From CAYMOV01 sp964392085 (GTDB taxonomy: Bacteria; Oederibacteriota; Muellerivitia; Muellerivitales; Muellerivitaceae), in assembly GCA_964392085.1 (NCBI GenBank), contig CAYMOV010000013.1, positions 1 through 47,051 on the forward strand: DNA of 47,051 bases, in the 5' to 3' direction. The translations under genes were made by a program, and so were the position numbers. The stretch's first letter is position 1; the number at the start of each line of letters is the position of its first letter. The notes beneath the pieces are model-generated. The model did no database searches. It was not told the DNA's origin and was given only the letters and a program-made list of their open reading frames with translations. Below are positions 16,609-23,478 of the stretch, in pieces.

Positions 16609-17259
16609 ATGAACCTTGAAACCCCCACGGATCACCGTCCACTGGACACAAAGCCGACTTCCCGGTGGTCCGCAACCGCTGTTGTATTCGCGTTCCTCCC
16701 GATGGCCTTCCTACTGGCGGGTTGCGCGGGGAACCGTTACACACTCTCCGATCGGGGCCAGGCCGCGACCGGCGCCGAGGCCCTCCGGACCGCCGAAAAA
16801 ATCCTGACGACCCACCCCGGTTGGGACGTGGACTGTACCGGTTTCGTGATGGCCTGCTACCGCTCCCCCGAGATGGCCCGTTATGTCCGCGCCCAACCCC
16901 CCGGCCGCAACCTCGCCCAGTCCATCTTCCGTTTCTGCACGGACGATGGGGTCCGCCGGGCCCGCTTCCTCCAGATCCAACCGGGCGATATCCTTATTTT
17001 CGACAAGACCTACGACGCCAACCATGACGGGCACATCGACGAAAAGGATAAGTGGACCCACGCTGGGATCGCGGTCTCCTTCGAGGACGGGCTTCTCACC
17101 TATATCGACGCTTCCCGGGGACGGAAGGGCCGCAACATCCGGCTCCGGTCCTTCTCGATCCGGCCCGGGGGAAAGAACGAGCGTGTGGCCGTGGATCCTG
17201 CCACGGGCCGCCGCATCTTGCACCGGGAGACCTTCGACGCGGCCTTCGGGTTGGAATAA
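16609..17259 (+). CDS. NlpC/P60-like lipoprotein with EF-hand loop
   Basis: The 216-residue product has a hydrophobic N-terminal segment ending in the lipobox L-A-G-C (Cys39), so it is a membrane-anchored lipoprotein. Cys76 in D-V-D-C-T-G-F-V and His151 in W-T-H-A-G-I-A-V fit the Cys/His pair of NlpC/P60-like peptidases or amidases that cut peptidoglycan peptides. Between them, residues 136-147 make a textbook EF-hand loop, D-A-N-H-D-G-H-I-D-E-K-D, ending four residues before the catalytic His. This suggests calcium-dependent activity. The family assignment is moderate because the rest is divergent. The start may instead be TTG 16591; neither has a strong ribosome-binding site. Confidence 0.65.
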   Translation: MNLETPTDHRPLDTKPTSRWSATAVVFAFLPMAFLLAGCAGNRYTLSDRGQAATGAEALRTAEKILTTHPGWDVDCTGFVMACYRSPEMARYVRAQPPGRNLAQSIFRFCTDDGVRRARFLQIQPGDILIFDKTYDANHDGHIDEKDKWTHAGIAVSFEDGLLTYIDASRGRKGRNIRLRSFSIRPGGKNERVAVDPATGRRILHRETFDAAFGLE

Positions 17260-17282
17260 GGCGATCCCCCAGCCAAAAAACA

Positions 17283-17515
17283 TGACCTGCGGCAGGTCGC
17301 CCGGACCGCCCGGGGCGGTTTAACAAGGCGCTGAATAAGTGTTTTTTATCCTGCCGTCAGGCGTCCTAGTCGCCTGAGGACCCCAGCGAAAACGGGCTTT
17401 CGCAAGGCGAGTCAACAGCCTCGTTGTCCGGACGAATCGCCGTAAATCCCCTGGATTTTGAGGGGGTGATTCGCGAGCAAGGCATGAAAAAGTCTTGTCG
17501 GTTCGACTTCTTCAT
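17283..17515. other. Non-coding stretch with five consecutive inverted repeats
   Basis: The 330-bp gap between the lipoprotein and GNAT genes contains no credible ORF but a series of hairpins: GACCTG/CAGGTC (17283-17298); ACCGCC/GGCGGT near 17308-17322; TCAGGCG/CGCCTGA with a 7-nt loop (17357-17377); CGAATCGCC/GGTGATTCG (about 17433-17475, one G-T pair, inner C4/G3 stem); and ATGAAAAAGTC/GACTTCTTCAT (17484-17515, one mismatch). It could be a structured RNA, a degenerate REP-like cluster or a mobile-element remnant. A weak -10 (TATGAT, 17545-17550) precedes the GNAT gene. Confidence 0.45.
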
Positions 17516-17589
17516 CATCCTGTTAAATCCCCCGGGGCATCGGTTATGATGCCACCACTCAACCCCAATGTTTTGAAAGGTGGTTTTCC

Positions 17590-18144
17590 ATGGCGATGGA
17601 ATTTGAATATCACCGCGGCGCCGGCAAGGCTCGGATGCGGCCGGTCCAACAGGCCGATTGGAACCGCATCGTGGGGTGGTGGAACGACTCAGAGGTCCAG
17701 CGGCTCTTCGATTCCCACTTCGTGAACCAGACCTTCTCGGACGTCGAGAAATGGTTCAAGAAACGCGAACAGTGGGAGGAAACGGCCCCCAAATCCTTCA
17801 TCATCGAGGCCGAGGAACAGGGCAAGTGGCACCCGGTGGGTATCGCCGAGTTCTTCGACGAGCGCCCCGGCCATAAGACCGCGGAGTTCGGCTTCCTCAT
17901 CGGGGAGAAGAACTGGTGGGGAAAGGGTCTGGGCACCGAGTGCGCCCGGGTCATGGTGCGCTACGGCCTCGAGGAGATCAAATACCACCGGATCGGCGCC
18001 GTCTCGGCGGCCTACAATATCCGGTCCCTCAACGCCCTGCAGAAGGCCGGATTCCAGATCGAGGGCGTCCGCAAGGGCTACGTCCTCCGGGACGGCGAGT
18101 ACCACGACCAGATCCAAATGGCGGTATTGAACCCCAAGGGCTGA
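17590..18144 (+). CDS. GNAT family acetyltransferase (RimJ/RimL type)
   Basis: The 184-residue protein spans one GNAT domain. The arrangement R-M-R-P-V-Q-Q-A-D-W near the start, A-E-F-G-F-L-I-G-E-K-N-W-W-G-K-G-L-G-T-E (acetyl-CoA pyrophosphate loop G-K-G-L-G-T) and N-I-R-S-L-N-A-L-Q-K-A-G-F is that of RimJ/RimL/SpeG-like N-acetyltransferases. These modify protein N-termini or small amines; the substrate here cannot be told. AAAGGTGG at 17575-17582 supports ATG 17590. It appears to be transcribed alone. Confidence 0.88.
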   Translation: MAMEFEYHRGAGKARMRPVQQADWNRIVGWWNDSEVQRLFDSHFVNQTFSDVEKWFKKREQWEETAPKSFIIEAEEQGKWHPVGIAEFFDERPGHKTAEFGFLIGEKNWWGKGLGTECARVMVRYGLEEIKYHRIGAVSAAYNIRSLNALQKAGFQIEGVRKGYVLRDGEYHDQIQMAVLNPKG

Positions 18145-18314
18145 GGCCACCTGCCGAAGCCCGCGCTTTTGGAGTACCGCAGTTAAGCCGGAGCCTTTAC
18201 CCACCAGATGGGCCATCCCTGTGCACCCTGCGGTTCCTGTGTTAAGACTTGCGTGTAGGTCCCCGAAAGCCTGATACGGGGCCCTGCCAGGGTCTTTGGC
18301 GCCGTAAAAACCCC

Positions 18315-18343
18315 TTGGGAACAAGGGGACGGTTGGTTATAAT
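18315..18343 (+). promoter_or_regulatory. Promoter of the tRNA pair
   Basis: TTGGGA at 18315-18320 and a perfect TATAAT at 18338-18343 are 17 bp apart. A perfect inverted repeat CCCCTTG/CAAGGGG (18311-18328) overlaps the -35 and might be an operator or the terminator stem of the upstream gene. Transcription would start about 45 nt before tRNA-Gln. Confidence 0.65.
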
Positions 18344-18395
18344 TCCCGCCCTGCCTGGGGAAAGGCCCCGGGGAGGTTCCAGATTGTTTGTGGGG

Positions 18396-18469
18396 TGGGA
18401 GATCGTCTAATGGTAGGACAACGGGTTCTGGACCCGTTTATCATGGTTCGAATCCATGTCTCCCAGCCA
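18396..18469 (+). tRNA. tRNA-Gln (CTG anticodon)
   Basis: A full cloverleaf can be drawn. The acceptor arms are TGGGAGA and TCTCCCA; the anticodon stem ACGGG/CCCGT encloses the loop TTCTGGA with anticodon CTG (reads CAG). A TTCGAAT T-loop is present, with discriminator G and encoded CCA at 18467-18469. Confidence 0.95.
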
Positions 18470-18556
18470 TTTTGAACCCGGCCCGAAGGGTCCGAGTTAA
18501 GTTGTTTGCCTATTCGAGCGTTGTCAGGTCAACCTAAGCTTCTTAAGTGACCGTGT

Positions 18557-18631
18557 GGCCCCATCGTCTAACGGTTAGGACGAGTGGTTCTCAGCCATTA
18601 AATCGGGGTTCGATTCCCCGTGGGGCTACCA
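18557..18631 (+). tRNA. tRNA-Glu (CTC anticodon)
   Basis: The acceptor arms GGCCCCA and TGGGGCT pair with one terminal G-T. The anticodon stem AGTGG/CCATT holds the loop TTCTCAG with anticodon CTC (reads GAG). The T-arm CGGGG/CCCCG has loop TTCGATT, and CCA is encoded. It lies 87 bp after tRNA-Gln with no obvious promoter of its own, so the two are probably co-transcribed. Confidence 0.95.
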
Positions 18632-18638
18632 AGTCAGA

Positions 18639-18671
18639 AACCCAGGGCTTTATGCCCTGGGTTATTTTTTT
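18639..18671 (+). terminator. Intrinsic terminator after tRNA-Glu
   Basis: A perfect 10-bp stem AACCCAGGGC / GCCCTGGGTT with a 5-nt loop, followed by A and seven T residues. Confidence 0.92.
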
Positions 18672-18678
18672 GTCAGGA

Positions 18679-18809
18679 CCACGGGGAATCGAACCTCGTG
18701 GGAAGAGTATGAGAAACGGGAGTTTCTCATGTCGTTTGGCCTCGGGGTATGTAGGGGCAGAGCCCCTACAAGAGTTTTATAGGGGCTATTCCCCATGGGG
18801 CTACCAAGT
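18679..18809. repeat. tRNA-Glu-derived fragments, one inverted and one direct
   Basis: Bases 18679-18695 are the exact reverse complement of the tRNA-Glu T-arm region 18607-18623 (17 nt). Bases 18788-18809 repeat the tRNA 3' end plus flank (18613-18634) directly, 21 of 22 identical, including CCA. Between them are two perfect hairpins, ATGAGAAAC/GTTTCTCAT and TGTAGGGGC/GCCCCTACA. No complete second tRNA can be folded. Confidence 0.7.
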
Positions 18810-18813
18810 AAAT

Positions 18814-18845
18814 AAACCCGGGTGCGAAAGCACCTGGGTTTTTCT
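18814..18845 (+). terminator. Second terminator, after the tRNA 3'-end copy
   Basis: The stem AAACCCGGGTGC / GCACCTGGGTTT (one G-T pair) has a GAAA tetraloop and is followed by T residues. It stands in the same position relative to the copied tRNA end as the first terminator does to tRNA-Glu, so the duplication included or re-acquired the terminator. Confidence 0.8.
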
Positions 18846-19046
18846 GTTTAAGAGACCATCCTGGAATCGATAACATCCAGGTGGGCGATGAGCGGCAATG
18901 GGTATTTGAAGGGAATAAAGCGCCTCGAAGAGGGACTATTGATGGGGATCAGAGGTGGGGTAGAAGGGTAAAATGCTTGCCGAAGTAAACGACTTCCCAC
19001 CGGTTGGATCGACTCGAAGGAACCTCTTAGGAATGGATGGCTTCCC

Positions 19047-19691
19047 ATGGGTGAAATCGAAAGCAAAGCCACCGTTGTAGTGTCCGAAACCAGGCTTCCG
19101 TACACCGTTCCGGTGGACGTCATAGTCCGGAGCGTCCAAATCATCCTTTTGGGCGCGGCGCTTTTCGCCGTTTATGGCTGCCTACAGGATCCCAAGGGAA
19201 CCGACCTGGGCTCCTGGATCATGACCGCCCTATTTCTGGCCTTAGGAGTGTATTTCCAATTCCGATCGAGCGGGCTATCCTTCGACGCCGAAAGGATCGT
19301 CCACCGGGACTTCATCGGCAAAAAACGGGAAATCCGCTGGACCGAAATCGCCTCCGCCCGCACCGGGACGCAGGATAGCCCCATCTTCCGGTTTTACGGA
19401 GGCGTCGCCGCTTCCTTGGTGGGGGAGGTGATCGGCCAACCGGTCCGCGAAGGCAGTACCTTCGGCCGGGTCGATCCCAATAGGGGCCCGTACTTGATGA
19501 TCCTGGGGCGCCGCCACGGCCAGCCGCCCTTCATCCTCAGCATCAAACCCTATTCCATGAAGGGCCTGATTAAATTGGCGTACTTCATCATCCACAAGGT
19601 GGATAACGCCGTTGTGGATGAGGCAACCCTCAACCTGACCAAAGGCATCGTGCCTTCGGTCTTCTTCGGGGAGCAGAAGGGCCATGGCTGA
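19047..19691 (+). CDS. Membrane protein with PH-like domain, function unknown
   Basis: The 214-residue protein has two hydrophobic helices (about residues 24-45 and 54-71). They are followed by a soluble part with the strand pattern of bacterial PH-type domains (L-S-F-D-A-E-R-I-V-H-R-D-F, then K-R-E-I-R-W-T-E-I-A-S-A-R-T-G). This layout is common in small bacterial integral-membrane proteins of unknown function; the PH comparison is tentative. GGATGG shortly before ATG 19047 may be its ribosome-binding site. The roughly 200 bp upstream (18846-19046) show nothing further. The lipoprotein gene downstream is 72 bp away. Confidence 0.7.
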   Translation: MGEIESKATVVVSETRLPYTVPVDVIVRSVQIILLGAALFAVYGCLQDPKGTDLGSWIMTALFLALGVYFQFRSSGLSFDAERIVHRDFIGKKREIRWTEIASARTGTQDSPIFRFYGGVAASLVGEVIGQPVREGSTFGRVDPNRGPYLMILGRRHGQPPFILSIKPYSMKGLIKLAYFIIHKVDNAVVDEATLNLTKGIVPSVFFGEQKGHG

Positions 19692-19763
19692 AAAACCGGG
19701 TCGCATTTCCCGGCTTGGTGTGGATAATGTTCAGCGAATAAGACTGCTGATAAGGACCTGCCC

Positions 19764-20372
19764 GTGAAACTCCCTTCCGCTAGGTTGATCCGATCCGCCG
19801 TCCTCGTGGTGTCCGCCTTCATTCTCGCGGGTTGCGGTTCGGTCATGGACCAGATCCAGCAAATAACCGCCTTCTCCAAGTGCCAGTTCCGTTTGGCCTC
19901 GGTCAGCCGAACAACCCTGGCGGGGGTGCCGATCCAGGGCGGGACGATCTCCGACCTTAATCTTACGACCCTGTTTAAACTTAGGTCGGCCTTCTCCGGG
20001 GGCTCGTTACCGCTCCAATTCACCCTGAACCTGGAGGTCCGGAACCCGAACGCCTCGCCTGCGGGCCTGAGCCGGATGCAATGGACCCTGTTGATGGATG
20101 GCAACACCCTGACAACCGGCTTGCTGGAGAAACCCTTCCAGGTCGGGCCCAACCAAGTGGGGACCCTCCCCATGGAAATGTCCTTGGACTTGAAGCGGGT
20201 CCTTTCGGGCAAGGCCCTGGATTCGATGGTCAACCTAGCGATGGACATCGCCGGGGAAGGGGCCCAACCAACGCGCTTGACACTCCAAGTGAAACCCTCC
20301 CTGATGGTCTCGGGTCAATCGGTGGAATACCCCGGAGTGGTGACGGTAAACCAAACCTTTCCGGCGAAATAG
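19764..20372 (+). CDS. Lipoprotein, LEA14/WHy-like
   Basis: The 202-residue product has a lipoprotein signal ending L-A-G-C (Cys24). The mature part is beta-rich with F-R-L-A-S-V-S near the start, a strand L-N-L-E-V-R-N-P-N-A-S-P-A-G-L and a paired strand later. The V-x-N-P-N pattern resembles LEA14/water-stress (WHy) domains, which in bacteria occur in envelope proteins of largely unknown role. I am fairly sure of the lipoprotein and only moderately sure of the domain. The start is GTG 19764, with TAAGGA at 19751-19756 seven bases upstream. A GATAAT at 19723-19728 could be its -10. Confidence 0.7.
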   Translation: MKLPSARLIRSAVLVVSAFILAGCGSVMDQIQQITAFSKCQFRLASVSRTTLAGVPIQGGTISDLNLTTLFKLRSAFSGGSLPLQFTLNLEVRNPNASPAGLSRMQWTLLMDGNTLTTGLLEKPFQVGPNQVGTLPMEMSLDLKRVLSGKALDSMVNLAMDIAGEGAQPTRLTLQVKPSLMVSGQSVEYPGVVTVNQTFPAK

Positions 20373-20511
20373 GACGGGCGACCACCGGGAGGACCTATCC
20401 TATCCTTGCGTCTTCCGTGGACTGTTCTTGCGTCACGCTGAATTCCATGACTTTAATCGTTAGATGTGATGAAGCTTGTCCGATTCCTACCTGACCCTAC
20501 CGCCCGCCCGA

Positions 20512-20517
20512 TATAAT
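20512..20517 (+). promoter_or_regulatory. Putative -10 box of the first solute-binding protein gene
   Basis: A perfect TATAAT ends 20 bp before the start codon. A CTGACC 15 bp upstream (20491-20496) is a possible weak -35. The 165-bp gap 20373-20537 contains nothing else I can identify. Confidence 0.5.
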
Positions 20518-20537
20518 GCCGCAACGAAAGGGGATTC

Positions 20538-21821
20538 ATGTCCAACGATTGGCCCTATTTGATCGGCTTGGCGGTCCTGTTGATCGTCTTCAACGCCTGG
20601 GTCTTCCTTAAAAACAGGAAAACCAGAATCTTGGTTTCCTCCTACGGCGACATCCAGGAAAACCGAATCCTCATCAGCCTCATCGAGATTTTCAGGAGGA
20701 AGAACCCCGAGATCCAGGTGGATTTGGTCCGTTACAACTGGGGGGAGTATACCCGTGAGGTATTAGGATCGACCCAGCGGGGAACGGGTCCTGACGTCGT
20801 GACGATGGAAGTCACCCATTACACGGACTTCCTATTGGACGGTCTCCTCGAACCCTTAAATCCATACTTCATTTCCGATGGTTTGGACATCAACGCTTAC
20901 TACCCCCAGGTCATGGACCGGTTTTTCCACGACGGTTATCTCAATGCGGTCCCGCGGGACACGGCTCCCGTCTGCATGGTCTACTACAACAAGAAGGCCT
21001 TTGACGAGGCGAAATTGCCCTATCCCCGGGATGACTGGGATTGGGACCGTTTCGTGGAAACCGCGAAGAAACTCATGAAGTTCGATTCGGCCGGAAAGGT
21101 GACCCGTTGGGGTTTCATCGAAGGTTGGACCATGACCGAAGCCTGGGTTTACGACGCGGGCGGAAGTTACGTGGACGACATCAAACAACCGACCCGATGG
21201 ACTTTCTGCGACGACCGCAACACACTCAAGGGGCTTCAATTCCGTTGGGATCTCATCCATAAGCACAAGGTCATGCCACCGCACTCGGTTTGGGCGGGGA
21301 ACAACGACACCGACTCGGCGGAAATGTTCGCCTCAGGGCGGGCCGCCATGATCCTATTTGGACTATGGAAAACCCCCCGGTTCCGGGAAATCGAGGGTTT
21401 CCAGTGGGACGCCGCTATGATCCCCCGGGAACCCTCGGGGCACATCGACTTCAACCTCGGCGGGACAGCCTATGGGATCCCCAAGTCGGCCCGCAACAAG
21501 AAGGCGGCCTGGAAATTCGTGAAATTCGTCTCGAGTGAGGAAGGAACCAAGAAACTTGCGGAAGATGGTTTGTCCCAGCCGGCCCTGATGAAGGTCGCCA
21601 ACTCGACCGACTTCCTTGATGAAAAACCGCCCTTGAACAAGAAACTCGTATTGGCCGCCATGAAACACGGCAAATACCCCCCGCTTTGCCGAAACTGGTT
21701 CGACGTCAAGGCGATCCTGGACCGGGAACTCTCGCCGGCCTGGGAAGGCAAGGAAACCATTCCGCAGATCCTGGATCGCCTGCGCCCGATGCTCGAAGCC
21801 CAACCGCCCCGCACTCGCTAA
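20538..21821 (+). CDS. Membrane-anchored extracellular solute (sugar)-binding protein, copy 1
   Basis: The 427-residue protein belongs to the family 1 ABC solute-binding proteins (typical of sugars). It has R-I-L-V-S-S-Y-G-D at the first strand, N-P-E-I-Q-V-D-L-V, G-T-G-P-D-V-V-T-M-E, A-V-P-R-D-T-A-P-V-C-M-V-Y-Y-N-K-K-A-F-D-E-A and A-Y-G-I-P-K-S-A-R-N-K-K-A-A-W-K-F-V. Instead of a cleavable signal or lipobox, it starts with a short N-terminus and one hydrophobic helix (residues 6-24) followed by K-N-R-K. This looks like an uncleaved anchor with the domain outside. No permease or ATPase gene is nearby. The next gene is a close paralogue. GAAAGGGG supports the ATG start. Confidence 0.85.
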   Translation: MSNDWPYLIGLAVLLIVFNAWVFLKNRKTRILVSSYGDIQENRILISLIEIFRRKNPEIQVDLVRYNWGEYTREVLGSTQRGTGPDVVTMEVTHYTDFLLDGLLEPLNPYFISDGLDINAYYPQVMDRFFHDGYLNAVPRDTAPVCMVYYNKKAFDEAKLPYPRDDWDWDRFVETAKKLMKFDSAGKVTRWGFIEGWTMTEAWVYDAGGSYVDDIKQPTRWTFCDDRNTLKGLQFRWDLIHKHKVMPPHSVWAGNNDTDSAEMFASGRAAMILFGLWKTPRFREIEGFQWDAAMIPREPSGHIDFNLGGTAYGIPKSARNKKAAWKFVKFVSSEEGTKKLAEDGLSQPALMKVANSTDFLDEKPPLNKKLVLAAMKHGKYPPLCRNWFDVKAILDRELSPAWEGKETIPQILDRLRPMLEAQPPRTR

Positions 21822-21856
21822 GCTTGGTGCCGCCTCCGTATGAACTTCCGTTCGTT

Positions 21857-21862
21857 TATAAT
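21857..21862 (+). promoter_or_regulatory. Putative -10 box of the second solute-binding protein gene
   Basis: A perfect TATAAT followed by GCC lies 23 bp before the start, at about the same place as the box of copy 1, so the promoter seems to be part of the duplicated unit. No -35 is evident. Confidence 0.5.
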
Positions 21863-21885
21863 GCCTTTCAGGGAAAGGGGGCGCC

Positions 21886-23169
21886 ATGTTTGAAGGTTGG
21901 CCGTTTCTCCTGGGATTGGCGGTCCTTCTCGCGGGCTTCAACGCGTGGTTCTTCCTGCGCCACCGGAAGGTCCGGATCCTCGTGTCCGCCTATGGGGATA
22001 TCCAAGAAAACCGAATCTTCATCGACTTGATCCGGGAGTTCAGGGAGAAATTCCCCGACATCCAAGTGGATCTCCAGCGCTTCCCATTCGCCGAGTACGC
22101 CAAAAGCATCCTTGATGCGATCCCCAAGGGGACGGGTCCCGATGTGGTGTTGATGGATTCGGTGCACTACAATGAATTCATCTTCAACGATATTTTGGAG
22201 CCCCTGAACCCCTACTTCATGGGGGAGGAAATGGACATCAAATCCTTTTATCCCCAGGTCGTTGACCGGTTCTTCCTGGAAGGCTACCTTTACGCCGTGC
22301 CCCGGGATGTCGCCCCCATCTGCATGGTTTATTACAACAAAAGGGCTTTTGACGAGGCGAAACTTCCCTACCCAAAGGATGATTGGAATTGGGACCAGTT
22401 CGTGGCGACCGCTAAAAAACTCATGAAGACCGACTCGGCCGGACGCGTGACCCGTTGGGGGTTCGTGGAGGGCTGGGCGATGTTGGAGGCCTGGATCTAT
22501 GACGCGGCGGGTTCCTTCGTGGACGACATCAAGAATCCCACCCGATGGACCGTTGCGGACGACCCCAACAGTTTGACCGGCCTACTGTTCCGTTGGGACT
22601 TGATCAACAAGTATAAAGTCATGCCACCGCCCTCGGTTTGGAGCGGGAATAACGACTCGGACGGGGCCGAGATGTTCGCCGAGGGGAGGGCCGCCATGAT
22701 CCTGTTCGGCCTTTGGAAAACCCCCCGATTCCGCGAGATCCGTGAATTCCAATGGGATGCCGCCCTGCTACCCCGAAACCCCTCGGGATACCTGAACTTC
22801 ACCCTAACCGGATCGGCCTATGGCATCCCCAAATCCTCCCGAAACAAGAGCACGGCCTGGAAATTCGTGAAATACGTCGCGGGCGAGGAAGGGACCCTGA
22901 AATTGGCGGCTGACGGGCTGGCCCAACCGGCCCTGGAGAAAATCGCCCACTCGGAAGTCTTCCTGGACGGCAAGGACCCCCAAAACAAGAAACTTCTCCT
23001 GGACGCCATGAAGCACGGCTGTTACGCCCCCCTTTGCCTCAACTGGGACGAGGTCAAATCCATCATTGAGCAGGAGTTGACTCCGGCTTGGGAGGGGAAG
23101 GCCACGGTCCATGAATGCCTGGACCGATTGCGGCCCCTCTTGGCCGCGAAGCCGCCCCAAACCCGGTAA
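21886..23169 (+). CDS. Membrane-anchored extracellular solute (sugar)-binding protein, copy 2
   Basis: A second 427-residue family 1 solute-binding protein, collinear with copy 1 from end to end without visible gaps. By eye well over half the residues are the same, including the N-terminal anchor helix followed by R-H-R-K, G-T-G-P-D-V-V-L-M-D, A-V-P-R-D-V-A-P-I-C-M-V-Y-Y-N-K-R and A-Y-G-I-P-K-S-S-R-N-K. Differences in the middle (for example D-S-V-H-Y-N-E for E-V-T-H-Y-T-D) could change ligand preference. The equal length and shared upstream box indicate tandem duplication followed by divergence. A large hairpin (23207-23242) lies 37 bp after the stop. Confidence 0.85.
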   Translation: MFEGWPFLLGLAVLLAGFNAWFFLRHRKVRILVSAYGDIQENRIFIDLIREFREKFPDIQVDLQRFPFAEYAKSILDAIPKGTGPDVVLMDSVHYNEFIFNDILEPLNPYFMGEEMDIKSFYPQVVDRFFLEGYLYAVPRDVAPICMVYYNKRAFDEAKLPYPKDDWNWDQFVATAKKLMKTDSAGRVTRWGFVEGWAMLEAWIYDAAGSFVDDIKNPTRWTVADDPNSLTGLLFRWDLINKYKVMPPPSVWSGNNDSDGAEMFAEGRAAMILFGLWKTPRFREIREFQWDAALLPRNPSGYLNFTLTGSAYGIPKSSRNKSTAWKFVKYVAGEEGTLKLAADGLAQPALEKIAHSEVFLDGKDPQNKKLLLDAMKHGCYAPLCLNWDEVKSIIEQELTPAWEGKATVHECLDRLRPLLAAKPPQTR

Positions 23170-23206
23170 ACCGAAGGCGGTCCATGGCTTGCGGAATCGC
23201 CCAATA

Positions 23207-23242
23207 GGTCCAACTGATCCGTTCCCCCGGATCTGTTGGACC
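23207..23242. repeat. Long inverted repeat after the solute-binding protein genes
   Basis: Two 15-base arms (23207-23221 and 23228-23242) pair with a single mismatch around a TTCCCC loop. There is no T-run, so it is not a standard intrinsic terminator. It could stabilise the mRNA 3' end or mark a protein-binding site. The rest of the 309-bp gap (23170-23478) shows only a weak GGGTTGAG/CTCAACCC pair at 23341 and 23396. Confidence 0.6.
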
Positions 23243-23478
23243 GGATTCTCTAACACCCCCACACTCGACCCATGGATTTCACGGGCCGACTATTGATGGG
23301 TATCCATGTCCGTCACGATCAAGGCGCCGAAACACCCGTTGGGTTGAGATATTGGCCGGGTCAATCTCCGGATTCCCTCAAGAAGCTCCCGCCTCCTCAA
23401 CCCAAAAAGAGGAAACCTTGGGCTTGGTCGAACGCTTCTCCGCGCCGGCCCCGTCCGTTCTCAATTTGAGCGGCTGGA

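Noticed and set aside
18788..18812. A second tRNA gene
   Set aside because: Only the 3' end is present; no D-arm or anticodon arm can be folded upstream.
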